Shown here piece by piece: positions 47,140 to 56,056 of a stretch of 64,000 bases of DNA. This stretch comes from Vibrio sp. 16. GTDB lineage: Bacteria; Pseudomonadota; Gammaproteobacteria; Enterobacterales; Vibrionaceae. The translations under genes were made by a program, and so were the position numbers. Location: positions 620,001-684,000 of the forward strand of contig NZ_OY808997.1 of the NCBI RefSeq assembly GCF_963681195.1. Direction: 5' to 3'. The notes under the pieces were generated by a model. It was not told the origin of the DNA and did no database searches. It saw only the letters and a program-made list of their open reading frames with translations. Every line of letters begins with the position of its first letter. Within the stretch, counting starts at the first letter, position 1.

Positions 47140-48029
47140 TGGATATCTCACCGCAACTTTATGTCTTCCTTCAGTTATGTGCGGTTTTTTTAGGTGTATT
47201 GTTAATCGCACTTGTTATTTTTCGTCTGACTAAGCGAAAGATGTTTTTAAACCAGCTTTCTTTAAAATCTGACTCGAATCGGATGGCTGGCTTTGTCGAG
47301 TTTATGTCGGAGAAAGTCGCGAAACCGGCAGTAGAACACAGCAACCAGGAAATAAACGACAAGTTTAAGCGTGCTGGCATATCATCGAAAAGTAAATGGG
47401 TTGCCCTTTATATGCCCCTAAAATATGGGGCGTTGATGTTAGGCTGTGCTGCGATATATATCTATTCGATTAAAAGCGCAATTTCTACACCGACATTAAT
47501 CGCGTTTATGGCCACATGGCTAATTATTTGTATTGTGGTCCCTGATGCACTTCTGGATGGCAGAGGTAAGGCAAGGGTATCTCGAGTATCTGGTCAGTTA
47601 CCTTACCTGCTCGACCTATTAGCTGTATGTGTACAAACAGGTATGACGATTGAGTCAGCGATGAACTATTTGTCAAAGGAGATGGTTGGTTTCGACAAGG
47701 AATTAGCTGGGCTGCTCAAAAAAACGAATGATCGCGCTCGATTGGTTGGTATGCAAAAAGCGTTGGACGAGCTCTACGAAGACATTCCTTCCAGTGAAAT
47801 GCGCAGCTTTGTTATGACCTTGAAACAAAGCCTCCAATACGGGTCTTCCATTTATGGTGTGCTTACTACGCTTGCTGGCGACATACGTGACGTACAGATG
47901 CTTACTTTAGAAGAAAAAATCGGTAAGTTGGCCGCGAAAATGTCGGTACCTTTGATCCTATTTATAATGATGCCAATTGTTATTCTCATTGCAGCACCGG
48001 GTATTCTGAGGATGATGTCCAATGTCTAA
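47139..48029 (+). CDS. tadC: Tad inner-membrane platform protein TadC
   Basis: This 296-residue protein is similar to TadB. It has an N-terminal span, a T2SSF domain (LPYLLDLLAVCVQTGMTIESAMNYLS, SEMRSFVMTLKQSLQYGSSIYGVL) and a final span (MSVPLILFIMMPIVILIAAPGIL). The ATG at 47139 shares its A with the tadB stop; an upstream alternative start at 47112 lies in tadB. It forms the second half of the pilus assembly platform. Confidence 0.93.
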   Translation: MDISPQLYVFLQLCAVFLGVLLIALVIFRLTKRKMFLNQLSLKSDSNRMAGFVEFMSEKVAKPAVEHSNQEINDKFKRAGISSKSKWVALYMPLKYGALMLGCAAIYIYSIKSAISTPTLIAFMATWLIICIVVPDALLDGRGKARVSRVSGQLPYLLDLLAVCVQTGMTIESAMNYLSKEMVGFDKELAGLLKKTNDRARLVGMQKALDELYEDIPSSEMRSFVMTLKQSLQYGSSIYGVLTTLAGDIRDVQMLTLEEKIGKLAAKMSVPLILFIMMPIVILIAAPGILRMMSNV

Positions 48030-48783
48030 ATTAAGTTGTTTTTTACTCGTTGTTTTTTTAGTCGGATGCGCGAGCACAAACTCTGATGATCGCTCTCTGA
48101 ATAAAGAGGCGTTGCTTATACAGGCTCAGAACTACAATGAGCTCGTTGGTTACTATAAATCTCAACTCAGTGTCAGAGATACAGAAGAAGTGCGAATCAA
48201 GTTAGCAAGAAGCTACCTTAAAATTAAAGATGCGGATTCTGCACTATTTATTCTGAAACCTCTGATGGCACAAAAAAAGATATCTGCTGAGGCATTGTTG
48301 TTAAATGCCAACAGCTTATACGAACTGGGAGAATTTGAACAAGGTCTTCGAGACATCGAAAAAGCAAAAGAGATAGACCCCAAAAACGCTGAAATTCAAA
48401 ATATGGCGGGCTTACTGTATTCGGCAAACGGAGATTATAACCGTGCGAGAATGATGTTTAATCACGCACGTAGTAATTTCTATGATGATATAACGGTCAA
48501 AAACAACTTGGCCGTATTAGACATAATTGAAGGCCATTATTTAGATGCGGTGCAGCGTTTGATGCCTATTTACACCAATGACAAAGCCGATGCTCAAGTT
48601 CAAGCAAACCTAATGTTAGCGTTAGCAAAGTTGGGGAATTTTGATTACGTGAAAACTATGCTTGGTCCTGAAGTAACAGAAGAAGAGGCATTTAATCATT
48701 TTGCAGCACTAAGAAACAGTGAGCCCACTAGTCAAGTCAACCCTGAGCTATTAAAACAAAACGAAGAGAAGGCACTGCAATGA
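48022..48783 (+). CDS. tadD: Tad lipoprotein TadD with TPR repeats
   Basis: This 253-residue lipoprotein has lipobox LVGC (CFLLVVFLVGC) followed by repeated helical units of TPR type (LLLNANSLYELGEFEQGLRDIEKA, IQNMAGLLYSANGDYNRARMMFNHA, VKNNLAVLDIIEGHYLDAV). TadD proteins are outer-membrane pilotins or assembly factors for the secretin. It overlaps tadC by eight bases and tadE by four. Confidence 0.9.
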   Translation: MSKLSCFLLVVFLVGCASTNSDDRSLNKEALLIQAQNYNELVGYYKSQLSVRDTEEVRIKLARSYLKIKDADSALFILKPLMAQKKISAEALLLNANSLYELGEFEQGLRDIEKAKEIDPKNAEIQNMAGLLYSANGDYNRARMMFNHARSNFYDDITVKNNLAVLDIIEGHYLDAVQRLMPIYTNDKADAQVQANLMLALAKLGNFDYVKTMLGPEVTEEEAFNHFAALRNSEPTSQVNPELLKQNEEKALQ

Positions 48784-49271
48784 TAAAAAAAGTGCGATCG
48801 TTTTATCAAAGAGGCATTGCGAGTATAGAGTTTGCTCTTGGTTTTATGGCTTTTTGGCTTATGTGTATGGCGTGGGTAGAAATGAGTTACCTCTCTTATG
48901 TAAGCGCTATATCTGACTTAGCCATTTCTGAAGCAGCACGTTCCGCAAAAGTCTCGAAAGGAAACTATAAACAGTCTTTTTCTAGTGTCATTGAAGATAG
49001 CAACGCCCTTTGGTCTGGAGTCGTCGATGAATCGAATTTTCGTATGTCGGTAAACTATATACGTAAGGTTGCTGATCTAACCAATGTGAATGCTTGTGAA
49101 GTGCCCGATGGCGATACTTTTGCTGAGTGCGGCATAGCGGCGAATAGTGCGATGGCAATATATCGTGTTGACTACGATTTCAACTCTATCTTCACCTTTT
49201 TCATGGATACCTCGAATCTGGTAAGCCGTGAGGTGATTGTAGTGCAGGAGTACGAACGCGATGCCTTCTAA
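48780..49271 (+). CDS. tadE: Tad pseudopilin TadE
   Basis: This 163-residue protein has the prepilin-like leader IKKVRSFYQRG followed by IASIEFALGFMAFWLMC, the TadE hydrophobic segment with Glu at the expected place. Two cysteines (ACEV, ECGIA) may pair. It is a minor pilin processed by TadV. Its 3' end overlaps tadF by 11 bases. Confidence 0.88.
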   Translation: MIKKVRSFYQRGIASIEFALGFMAFWLMCMAWVEMSYLSYVSAISDLAISEAARSAKVSKGNYKQSFSSVIEDSNALWSGVVDESNFRMSVNYIRKVADLTNVNACEVPDGDTFAECGIAANSAMAIYRVDYDFNSIFTFFMDTSNLVSREVIVVQEYERDAF

Positions 49272-49812
49272 ACCATCGCCTCGTAAACAACGAGGCACTT
49301 TTAGTGTTGAATTCGCCATTGTTGGCTTGTTCTTTAGTATTCTACTCGTCTTCAGCGGAGATGTGGTGATGAAACTGTCTTTGAAAGGCAAGCTTGACCG
49401 CCTTTCGTATTCGATGGTTAATATTCTTAAAGAGCGTACCCAACTTTATGATGAAGAGTATCGAATTAACAGCAGCGAAGCGCGTCAACTCTATGTGATT
49501 TCTCAAGGTTCGCTTGAACGAATGGGAGGAGCCTCTTTTGACAACACTAAGTATCGAGTCGTAGTTGAGGAACTGACATTTGCATCAAATGGTAGCCCAA
49601 ACCCGTCTGCCACCTTCTCGTTTGGTCCTAACGTATGCACGTTAAGCAATAGGTTGAGTGATTTACGTCATTTATCTGTCATTACATCTTGGGATCGCCA
49701 AGCCACCCTTTATCGTGTGACCTTGTGTTATGAGACTGATAATTGGATAGGCGACATTTTAGGTAAAGACTTTAAGCTAGTCTCTTCAGACGCGGTCATT
49801 ATAGGTAGGTAG
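49261..49812 (+). CDS. tadF: Tad pseudopilin TadF
   Basis: This 183-residue protein has a basic leader (PSKPSPRKQRG), then TFSVEFAIVGLFFSILLVFSG, the pseudopilin-type segment. Cys residues occur at NVCTLS and LCYET. It is the second minor pilin of the locus. The start lies inside tadE and tadG follows after four bases. Confidence 0.85.
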   Translation: MPSKPSPRKQRGTFSVEFAIVGLFFSILLVFSGDVVMKLSLKGKLDRLSYSMVNILKERTQLYDEEYRINSSEARQLYVISQGSLERMGGASFDNTKYRVVVEELTFASNGSPNPSATFSFGPNVCTLSNRLSDLRHLSVITSWDRQATLYRVTLCYETDNWIGDILGKDFKLVSSDAVIIGR

Positions 49813-49816
49813 CAAG

Positions 49817-51064
49817 ATGAGAAAGATCAAAAAGCAATCCGGTCATGCTGCTCTGCTATTCGCCATGATCATACCAGGCCTCTTTGGGATATTTACACTC
49901 GCGACTGATGGAGCACGTGCGTTGCAAACTAAGGCGCGTATCGAAGATGCGTCAGAAATCGCAGTGCTTGCAATAGCGGCTCACAACGATGACAACCAGG
50001 ACTCTCAGGGAGCTGGCTCAGGAAGCCGGGTTAATCGCCAGATTGCCACCGATTACTTAAACGCTTATTTGCGTGATTCAACACAGCTCACAGGTTTAAA
50101 AGTTAAAAAATACAATTGTGACCAAATCGCTGAATGTAGAGCGGGCTTGGCACGTGGTGAACCTCGTTTTTTCCAATACGAGATTGAAGTTTCTAGTGTT
50201 CAAGATACCTGGTTCCCAGGAAACGACTCGATAGAAGGGTTCGGAGATACTTTCTCTGCAAAAGGCGCTGCTGTTGCTCGCAAGTATCAAAGTGAGGCGG
50301 TAGATATTATATTTGTATCAGACTACTCAGGATCTATGGCTTGGAATTGGAGTGGGGGTAGGAATCGAAAGTATATTGACTTGCGTAATATTATCCAAGA
50401 AGTGACTGATGAGTTGCAAAAATTCAATGATTTGAATAATACCGATAACAATACAGTTGGTCTTACGGCGTTTAACTATTACACCAAAACGGTACCGAGT
50501 AATCGCAGTAACCACTGTTTTATGACTCAGTTGGTCAACCCAAATGGTAGGTTTAGTGCATCACAGACTGTGCGAAATATATTTGTAGAGAAAAATAACC
50601 GGTATTGCGTAAATCACGGAGACAGCTCTAGGTTCCAAGATTTACCGCTGACGGATAACTATTCCTCATTCAATAACAGTGTACGTAGCTTTTACCCCAA
50701 TCATGGTACGGCGTCTTTTCAAGGGATAATTCGAGGGGCTCAAATGCTCCGAAAAGGTCGAAACCCTAGGCGTTTGCTCATTGTGTTGTCTGATGGCGAG
50801 GATGGGGATCCAAGCAGGCACATGCAACTTGTTAATGCGGGCATGTGTAGTACTATCGTTAACACATTGTCAGGCGATCTAACACCTGACGGGCATAAAG
50901 TAAAAGCTAGGCTGGCCGTAGTTGGTTTTGACTATGATGTGAATAAGAACAGGGCTTTACAGAAGTGTGTTGGCGCAGAAAATGTCTATAAAGCACAAAA
51001 TCGAGACGATATACTCAATAAGATTCTTGAGCTTATTACAGAAGAAATTGGTCACTTAAAATGA
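49817..51064 (+). CDS. tadG: Tad minor pilin-like TadG with von Willebrand A domain
   Basis: The 415-residue protein begins with a TadE/G-like hydrophobic segment (QSGHAALLFAMIIPGLFGIFT). It then has a von Willebrand factor A domain (about 155-400) with a MIDAS metal site DYSGSM, the expected threonine at VGLTAFN, and LSDGEDGD. Metal-dependent adhesion is the usual role of such domains, so this is a candidate tip adhesin or assembly regulator. It is the last canonical tad gene. Confidence 0.9.
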   Translation: MRKIKKQSGHAALLFAMIIPGLFGIFTLATDGARALQTKARIEDASEIAVLAIAAHNDDNQDSQGAGSGSRVNRQIATDYLNAYLRDSTQLTGLKVKKYNCDQIAECRAGLARGEPRFFQYEIEVSSVQDTWFPGNDSIEGFGDTFSAKGAAVARKYQSEAVDIIFVSDYSGSMAWNWSGGRNRKYIDLRNIIQEVTDELQKFNDLNNTDNNTVGLTAFNYYTKTVPSNRSNHCFMTQLVNPNGRFSASQTVRNIFVEKNNRYCVNHGDSSRFQDLPLTDNYSSFNNSVRSFYPNHGTASFQGIIRGAQMLRKGRNPRRLLIVLSDGEDGDPSRHMQLVNAGMCSTIVNTLSGDLTPDGHKVKARLAVVGFDYDVNKNRALQKCVGAENVYKAQNRDDILNKILELITEEIGHLK

Positions 51065-51080
51065 TATTAAGCGAATTAAA

Positions 51081-51716
51081 ATGATTACTATGCGAACTGT
51101 TATTGCAACCTCTCTTTGCCTTGTATCTTTTCATGGCTTTGCCCAGGAAAATCAAGACCCTCTTGCATTGTATTGCAACCAAGATGGATTGGAGTTTGAG
51201 CACTCTATGAAAGTTGGGCAAAGTATACAAGTGATGACTCACCAAGGTGGTTTTCAACAAATTGTCACGCAGGGAGAAGTCACTCCTGAGATGGCTTGGT
51301 TGAAAGAAGAATTAAAAGCAATTGGTCTTTCCCTAAACTGCACAGAATATCTTCTAACTAACTCCGAAGTCCGACTTTCTAATGATCCGGAAGTGATTGC
51401 AAGAGTCTATTTTAACTTCGATCAATCAACACTGACACAGCAGTCGGAATATGTACTTACGCGGGTTATCAGAATGGTTGAATCCAACTCCTCTAACCTT
51501 GAGCTGGCTGGTCACACGGATAACGTAGGGGATGCTGGCTATAACTTTTCACTGGGCCTAAAAAGGTCTAAGTCGGTAGAAGACTATTTGATAGACCAAG
51601 GAGTGGATCCCAAACGCGTGACTACAACCAGTTATGGTGAAACGAAACCATTCGTCGATAATATGAGTGATGAGAATAGAAAGCTCAATCGACGTGTTGA
51701 GATTTCCACACTTTAG
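51081..51716 (+). CDS. OmpA-family peptidoglycan-binding protein at the end of the tad locus
   Basis: This 211-residue protein has a signal peptide (MRTVIATSLCLVSFHGFAQ) and a C-terminal OmpA domain (about 105-211: ARVYFNFDQSTLT, ELAGHTDNVGDAGYNFSLGLKRSKSVEDYL, NRKLNRRVEI). There is no beta-barrel region; the middle is a short unassigned segment with two cysteines. It would tie an envelope complex to peptidoglycan. It starts 16 bases after tadG, so it is probably part of the tad transcript. ATG 51081 or 51090 are both possible starts. Confidence 0.88.
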   Translation: MITMRTVIATSLCLVSFHGFAQENQDPLALYCNQDGLEFEHSMKVGQSIQVMTHQGGFQQIVTQGEVTPEMAWLKEELKAIGLSLNCTEYLLTNSEVRLSNDPEVIARVYFNFDQSTLTQQSEYVLTRVIRMVESNSSNLELAGHTDNVGDAGYNFSLGLKRSKSVEDYLIDQGVDPKRVTTTSYGETKPFVDNMSDENRKLNRRVEISTL

Positions 51717-51721
51717 TTGTG

Positions 51722-51785
51722 ACCACTATACGTAGTGGTAGAAACCGCCAATGGACCATGCCCGGAGAGATGTTTACTGGGCATG
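51722..51785. repeat. Two consecutive hairpins after the tad locus
   Basis: ACCACTA (51722-51728) and TAGTGGT (51733-51739) form a perfect stem with a four-base loop. CATGCCC (51757-51763) and GGGCATG (51779-51785) form a second. Neither has a T-run, so they may be processing or attenuation signals rather than full terminators. Confidence 0.6.
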
Positions 51786-51841
51786 TTCTCAAGCATCTAA
51801 ACATTAAATACTTTCCTACCTCAATCTAACAGGTCTTTCGT

Positions 51842-53398
51842 TTGCTATCTTTGCTTGCTCTGCTTTCGTTGAATATTATCCTTTTATCTATTGGGGTAAT
51901 CCTCTGCTGGAGTAATGAACATCTACTGATATCACTTTTGTCATTCTATTTTACTGTTTTAACGATCTTATATTTGGGTCGGAAAACCAAACTTCCATTG
52001 TTGATGTCTGCACTACTGTTTCTCTATGTGGGACTGTTAGTTTTTGCGAAGCTATATTATGGTGGCTTCACCGTCGGAGTTATCGGTGCATTATACGAAA
52101 GTAACTATCAGGAAAGTATCGAGTTTATAAGCTCTTTAGGAGCTGTTAATTTAATTTTCTTCTTTTTCTTTGTGTTGGTTTTTGCTGTTTACACTGCAAG
52201 TTTTGTAGTGATAAGAAAAAAACACTACGTGGTAATGCTATTAATTTTCCTTGTCTCAAATGTTTATGTGGCGCACTTTGCAAAAAATATTAATTCTGAC
52301 TTAAAGTATACTTTTTCAGAATATGGCTTAGAAGGAAATGATTTGATGATAATCAGATTGTTAGATACTAATCCATTTTCTCAACCGCTTTCTTCTTTAT
52401 ATGTTTTCTACAATATTCTCAACTACCATAACTCTAACAACGGTGAGGGTTGGAATAGAATTAGCTATGCCAACGCTACTAATAACAATGAGATTTATGT
52501 GGTTGTCATTGGTGAGTCGGCTCTAAAATCGCATTTTAGTATATACGGTTACAAACTGCCGACTATGAAGGATGTTAGTGGATTAACGGTATATGATGGT
52601 GTGATTGCCCCCTCGGTGGTTACCCGTCTTTCTGTTCCTAGAATGTTATCAAAGAATGAGAGTTCAGCGATATATCAACCGGGTAAGAACATTATCGCTC
52701 TTGCCAATCAGGCTGGCCTAGAAACGTATTGGCTGTCAAATCAGGCGAAGTACGGTATTTTTGATACGCAAGTATCTAAACTAGCATCAGAAGCGAATCA
52801 TGTTATATACACAAGCTTAGATTATTTGTCTTCGCGGCCAGATTCTGTCTTGCTGCCAATATTTGAACGCATTGTGTCAAAGCCCAGCAAAAAAAACAGA
52901 GTTGTATTCATTAACACCATGGGTTCTCATAGTGATTTTTGTTCTAGGTTCGACTCAATAACCAAACCGATAGAAACAAATAGACCTAAACAGTTGGACT
53001 GTTACGACAATTCAATCAAGGCTAGTTTTGACTTTTTGTTGGAACTAAGGTTTATTCTTGACCAAAGCAATCTCGCCTACCAGATGATATATTTCTCTGA
53101 TCACGGTTTGAGATCTATCGATGCTCCCCCTTACTATATTCATGATACTATTGGGACAATATCGAATTCATCCGTTGAGATCCCCTTTTTCTTATTTGAT
53201 AGTAAAAAAAGAAAGGATATGACAAAAATAATTCAACGACCTTATAATATGCGGGATTTCAGTGCGACGTTTGCCGATTGGACAAATATTGAGGTAGATG
53301 GTCTAAATATGGATAACAGTATATTTAGGGATGAGAATAATTACCTCATGAGCTATGAAGTTATCGATGCGAATCTGAGAATACAAACCGTTAACTAA
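51842..53398 (+). CDS. Phosphoethanolamine-transferase-like membrane protein (EptA/sulfatase superfamily)
   Basis: This 518-residue protein has about five N-terminal spans (1-145) and a periplasmic sulfatase-fold domain. Family landmarks are VVVIGESALKSHFSIYGY (metal-binding E225), the nucleophile block VVTRLSVPRMLS with T261, INTMGSHSDFCSRF and YFSDHG (D420, H421). These match the EptA/CptA pattern, so I infer transfer of phosphoethanolamine (or a related phospho-group) to a glycan or lipid. The start is TTG 51842 with AGG upstream and is uncertain. The gene is visibly richer in A/T than its neighbours, and its stop overlaps that of the convergent GGDEF gene. Confidence 0.78.
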   Translation: MLSLLALLSLNIILLSIGVILCWSNEHLLISLLSFYFTVLTILYLGRKTKLPLLMSALLFLYVGLLVFAKLYYGGFTVGVIGALYESNYQESIEFISSLGAVNLIFFFFFVLVFAVYTASFVVIRKKHYVVMLLIFLVSNVYVAHFAKNINSDLKYTFSEYGLEGNDLMIIRLLDTNPFSQPLSSLYVFYNILNYHNSNNGEGWNRISYANATNNNEIYVVVIGESALKSHFSIYGYKLPTMKDVSGLTVYDGVIAPSVVTRLSVPRMLSKNESSAIYQPGKNIIALANQAGLETYWLSNQAKYGIFDTQVSKLASEANHVIYTSLDYLSSRPDSVLLPIFERIVSKPSKKNRVVFINTMGSHSDFCSRFDSITKPIETNRPKQLDCYDNSIKASFDFLLELRFILDQSNLAYQMIYFSDHGLRSIDAPPYYIHDTIGTISNSSVEIPFFLFDSKKRKDMTKIIQRPYNMRDFSATFADWTNIEVDGLNMDNSIFRDENNYLMSYEVIDANLRIQTVN

Positions 53399-54882
53399 GA
53401 TTCACTAACTGGCTCATGACGACTTATTTCCCAACCAGTTTGCTTTTCTTTCGCTTCATACATGGCTAGATCGGCGTTGTGAATGATCGCGGATATATCC
53501 TTGTGATTTTTAGGCTTAGACGCAATACCAATGCTGGCAGAAACATGAAGTAACGAACCTCTATATTCGATCGGTGAGCTTATTGTTGCAACAAGGCTTT
53601 TTGCAAGTTTAGTAGCATCATCTGAATTAAACGCCTGTTCACAAATAAGAACAAATTCATCCCCTCCTAGGCGATAAACTTTTGTATTTGAGTTCGCTTG
53701 CTCATGAAGCCGAGACGCAATCTCTTTTAACAAAAAGTCCCCAGCACTGTGCCCATAGGTGTCATTGATAGGTTTAAAGCCATTTAAGTCTACCATTACA
53801 AAGTAGACTGCTTGGTTTGGAGTCCTCTCTAGTTTATCGATGTGTCGATTAAATCCTACACGATTGCCAATCTTCGTCAGTGAGTCAGTGATAAGCTGTG
53901 TCTCTAGCTCACGTTTAGTTGCAATAAGAGAGGTTACATCAAGGGCTGAGCACTCAACGATAAAATCATCACTGTCAGTTGTATTAAAGTGAAATGACCG
54001 TTCGCCGTGCAATGTACTGACTTGGAAGTACTTTCCGTTTCGAATCTGTTCATTTGCAATGCGCATAATTAGGCTAAGTTGCAGGTCATTCACGTCGTCA
54101 GTCGTACTGCCAAAATGTCGTTTGAACTCGTTGTTAGAACGGACGATAGTTTTGTTCTTTGTGTCTACGACAAACTGGCAGACCTGAGTTAGGTTATAGC
54201 TTGTGTTTAATCGCTGCTCACTTTTCTTGAGTTCGTTGATATTATCGAGCAGTCGTTCTCTAAGGTTATCTATTGAAGCGAATAGGGCACTGAACTCCAC
54301 ATATTGGTGCTCTGGTGGTGCAACGTTTATTTCTCCTTTTGCCATCAGATAGCCGTATCGCTGTGCGTCATAAAATGGTTTGCTGAGTAGAGCTAAAACT
54401 TTGCGACTAAACAAAAAGCCAAGAATTAAGAATGAAAGTACAAACAACATGGCAAAAGGAAGAATGGCGGCAATTTCGCTTTTTCCTATCGCATCGGTGT
54501 TTTTTTCAACCAAAATAGATCCGACTTTATTGTGAAGGTGATCATACAGAGGGAATTTGAACTGTTCCGTCTCTGCTGAGTTGGTAGTGGAGATCACCTC
54601 GGACAGAACAAGGTCATATACGGAAGAAGTTAACGTCACTTTGGTGACATGTTCTACATGGGAAATGTGTATCGCGACTTGCTGCGCAATTTCAGTATCG
54701 AGATCAGTAGCGGCGTGCACCGCATTTAAAGTTTGTGACTCGATAACCTCATAAAACTGGTGGTTAAGAGACTGTAGGTTGGTTTGGTAGTAGAAAACAA
54801 AACCAATCGTTCCAAGAACAGTAAGAGGGAGTAAGGTAAAGATCGTGTAGTAGAAAATAATCTTGTGTGTTAGTCGTTTCAT
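53395..54882 (-). CDS. Membrane diguanylate cyclase (GGDEF)
   Basis: The 495-residue protein has TM1 (about 10-32), a periplasmic domain of about 105 residues, TM2 (138-158), a HAMP-like segment (160-215), a PAS-like region (about 225-320) and a GGDEF domain (328-490). The active-site GGDEF (406-410) and DLNGFKPINDTYGHSAGD are intact. The inhibitory RxxD motif is replaced by NSNT (397-400), so product inhibition may be absent. It makes c-di-GMP in response to a periplasmic cue. Its start abuts the stop of the BMP-family binding protein, which is likely its sensor partner. Confidence 0.92.
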   Translation of the reverse strand: MKRLTHKIIFYYTIFTLLPLTVLGTIGFVFYYQTNLQSLNHQFYEVIESQTLNAVHAATDLDTEIAQQVAIHISHVEHVTKVTLTSSVYDLVLSEVISTTNSAETEQFKFPLYDHLHNKVGSILVEKNTDAIGKSEIAAILPFAMLFVLSFLILGFLFSRKVLALLSKPFYDAQRYGYLMAKGEINVAPPEHQYVEFSALFASIDNLRERLLDNINELKKSEQRLNTSYNLTQVCQFVVDTKNKTIVRSNNEFKRHFGSTTDDVNDLQLSLIMRIANEQIRNGKYFQVSTLHGERSFHFNTTDSDDFIVECSALDVTSLIATKRELETQLITDSLTKIGNRVGFNRHIDKLERTPNQAVYFVMVDLNGFKPINDTYGHSAGDFLLKEIASRLHEQANSNTKVYRLGGDEFVLICEQAFNSDDATKLAKSLVATISSPIEYRGSLLHVSASIGIASKPKNHKDISAIIHNADLAMYEAKEKQTGWEISRHEPVSES

Positions 54883-55934
54883 TAGAAGTGTCTGCTACAG
54901 TTCCGGTTAAGCGCTTTTAAAGGCCCACTCGAGGTCATTTTCATCTTATTGCTCAGTTGTTCTAACAACACTTTGTCCTCTTCACGAACGGCTTGGTGCT
55001 CTGGATTTAGAATAATCTCAACCATATTTTGAGAGGTTCCAAAGTGTTTGTGGTTGCTATTCCATATGCCAAGGTAAAGCTGTTTCATCACCGCAAATGT
55101 CGCATCGTCAACGTGCTTAAGCATAGATGCCATAACAACGTGCGAATAAGCATCATTTTGGTTGGTGTCTACACCAAAGGTGGTGATGCTGTTCTCACTT
55201 GCTGCTTTATACACACCTTGGCTTGAAAAGCCTGCTACTGGAAATAGAACATCTATCCCTTGCTCAATTAAGCCCTCTGCGATTTCCTCAGCTTTAGTGC
55301 TGTTTAGCCACGCATCAGATGTTGTCCCGACATATTCGCTATTGAGGGCCGCATTTGGGTTTGCGTCGTGTAACCCAAGCTCAAAACCACACCGAAAGTT
55401 CTCAACTGCTGGGTTGTCTATGCCGCCAATAAAGCCCACTTTTCCTGATTCGGTTTTCGAACCAGCAAGGTAGCCTAAAATGTATGCAGCATGACTGCTG
55501 TCAAATAGTATTCCCAGGCTATTAGCGATATCGAAACTGATATCGTAAAGGACGAATCGCGTGCCTGGATAGGCTTTCATCACGTTACTTAGTTGAGGTG
55601 TACTCGTCGCATAAACGGATATGATTGGGTCGTATCCAGCTTTTACCGCGCTAATTATCGACGCTGTATAACTCTCTTCTTTCGTGATGATCTTACGTGT
55701 CGTTTCAATCCCTAACAGCTTGTCCGTTTTATCAAGTCCCTTTTCTATCAATCCAAGAAAGCTTTGTGGATTTGGCTTTGATTTATAAATAACGATTGGC
55801 TTTAAACCAAGCGACTGAGTTTCTGCCAAAGCACTCTGAGTGAAAACTAGTGATGAGAATATCGCTAGTAGGGCAACAATGTTTAAAATAGGTTTCACTA
55901 AATCAAAGCCTGTATGTGCGCATTTGATATGCAT
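54882..55934 (-). CDS. BMP-family periplasmic binding protein
   Basis: This 350-residue protein has a signal peptide ending ALA|ET (VALLAIFSSLVFTQSALA) and the BMP/PnrA/Med fold. Conserved family segments include SYTASIISAVKAGYDPIIS, KVGFIGGIDNPAVENFRCGFELG, GIDVLFPVAGFSSQGVYKAA and TFGVDTNQND. Characterised relatives bind purine nucleosides for ABC importers. No permease or ATPase genes lie here; instead it is joined by a one-base overlap to a membrane diguanylate cyclase, suggesting a role as ligand sensor. The binding residues were not verified one by one. Confidence 0.88.
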   Translation of the reverse strand: MHIKCAHTGFDLVKPILNIVALLAIFSSLVFTQSALAETQSLGLKPIVIYKSKPNPQSFLGLIEKGLDKTDKLLGIETTRKIITKEESYTASIISAVKAGYDPIISVYATSTPQLSNVMKAYPGTRFVLYDISFDIANSLGILFDSSHAAYILGYLAGSKTESGKVGFIGGIDNPAVENFRCGFELGLHDANPNAALNSEYVGTTSDAWLNSTKAEEIAEGLIEQGIDVLFPVAGFSSQGVYKAASENSITTFGVDTNQNDAYSHVVMASMLKHVDDATFAVMKQLYLGIWNSNHKHFGTSQNMVEIILNPEHQAVREEDKVLLEQLSNKMKMTSSGPLKALNRNCSRHF

Positions 55935-56056
55935 CTAGTTATTGACAGCAAACGCAGGATTTTATTGTATGTTTAATCGTCATTCAATTGTCGTCGTCAA
56001 AAAGCCAGATATTTAGTAATAAAACCTTATATCCAATTATTTAGCAGTGAAAATTA

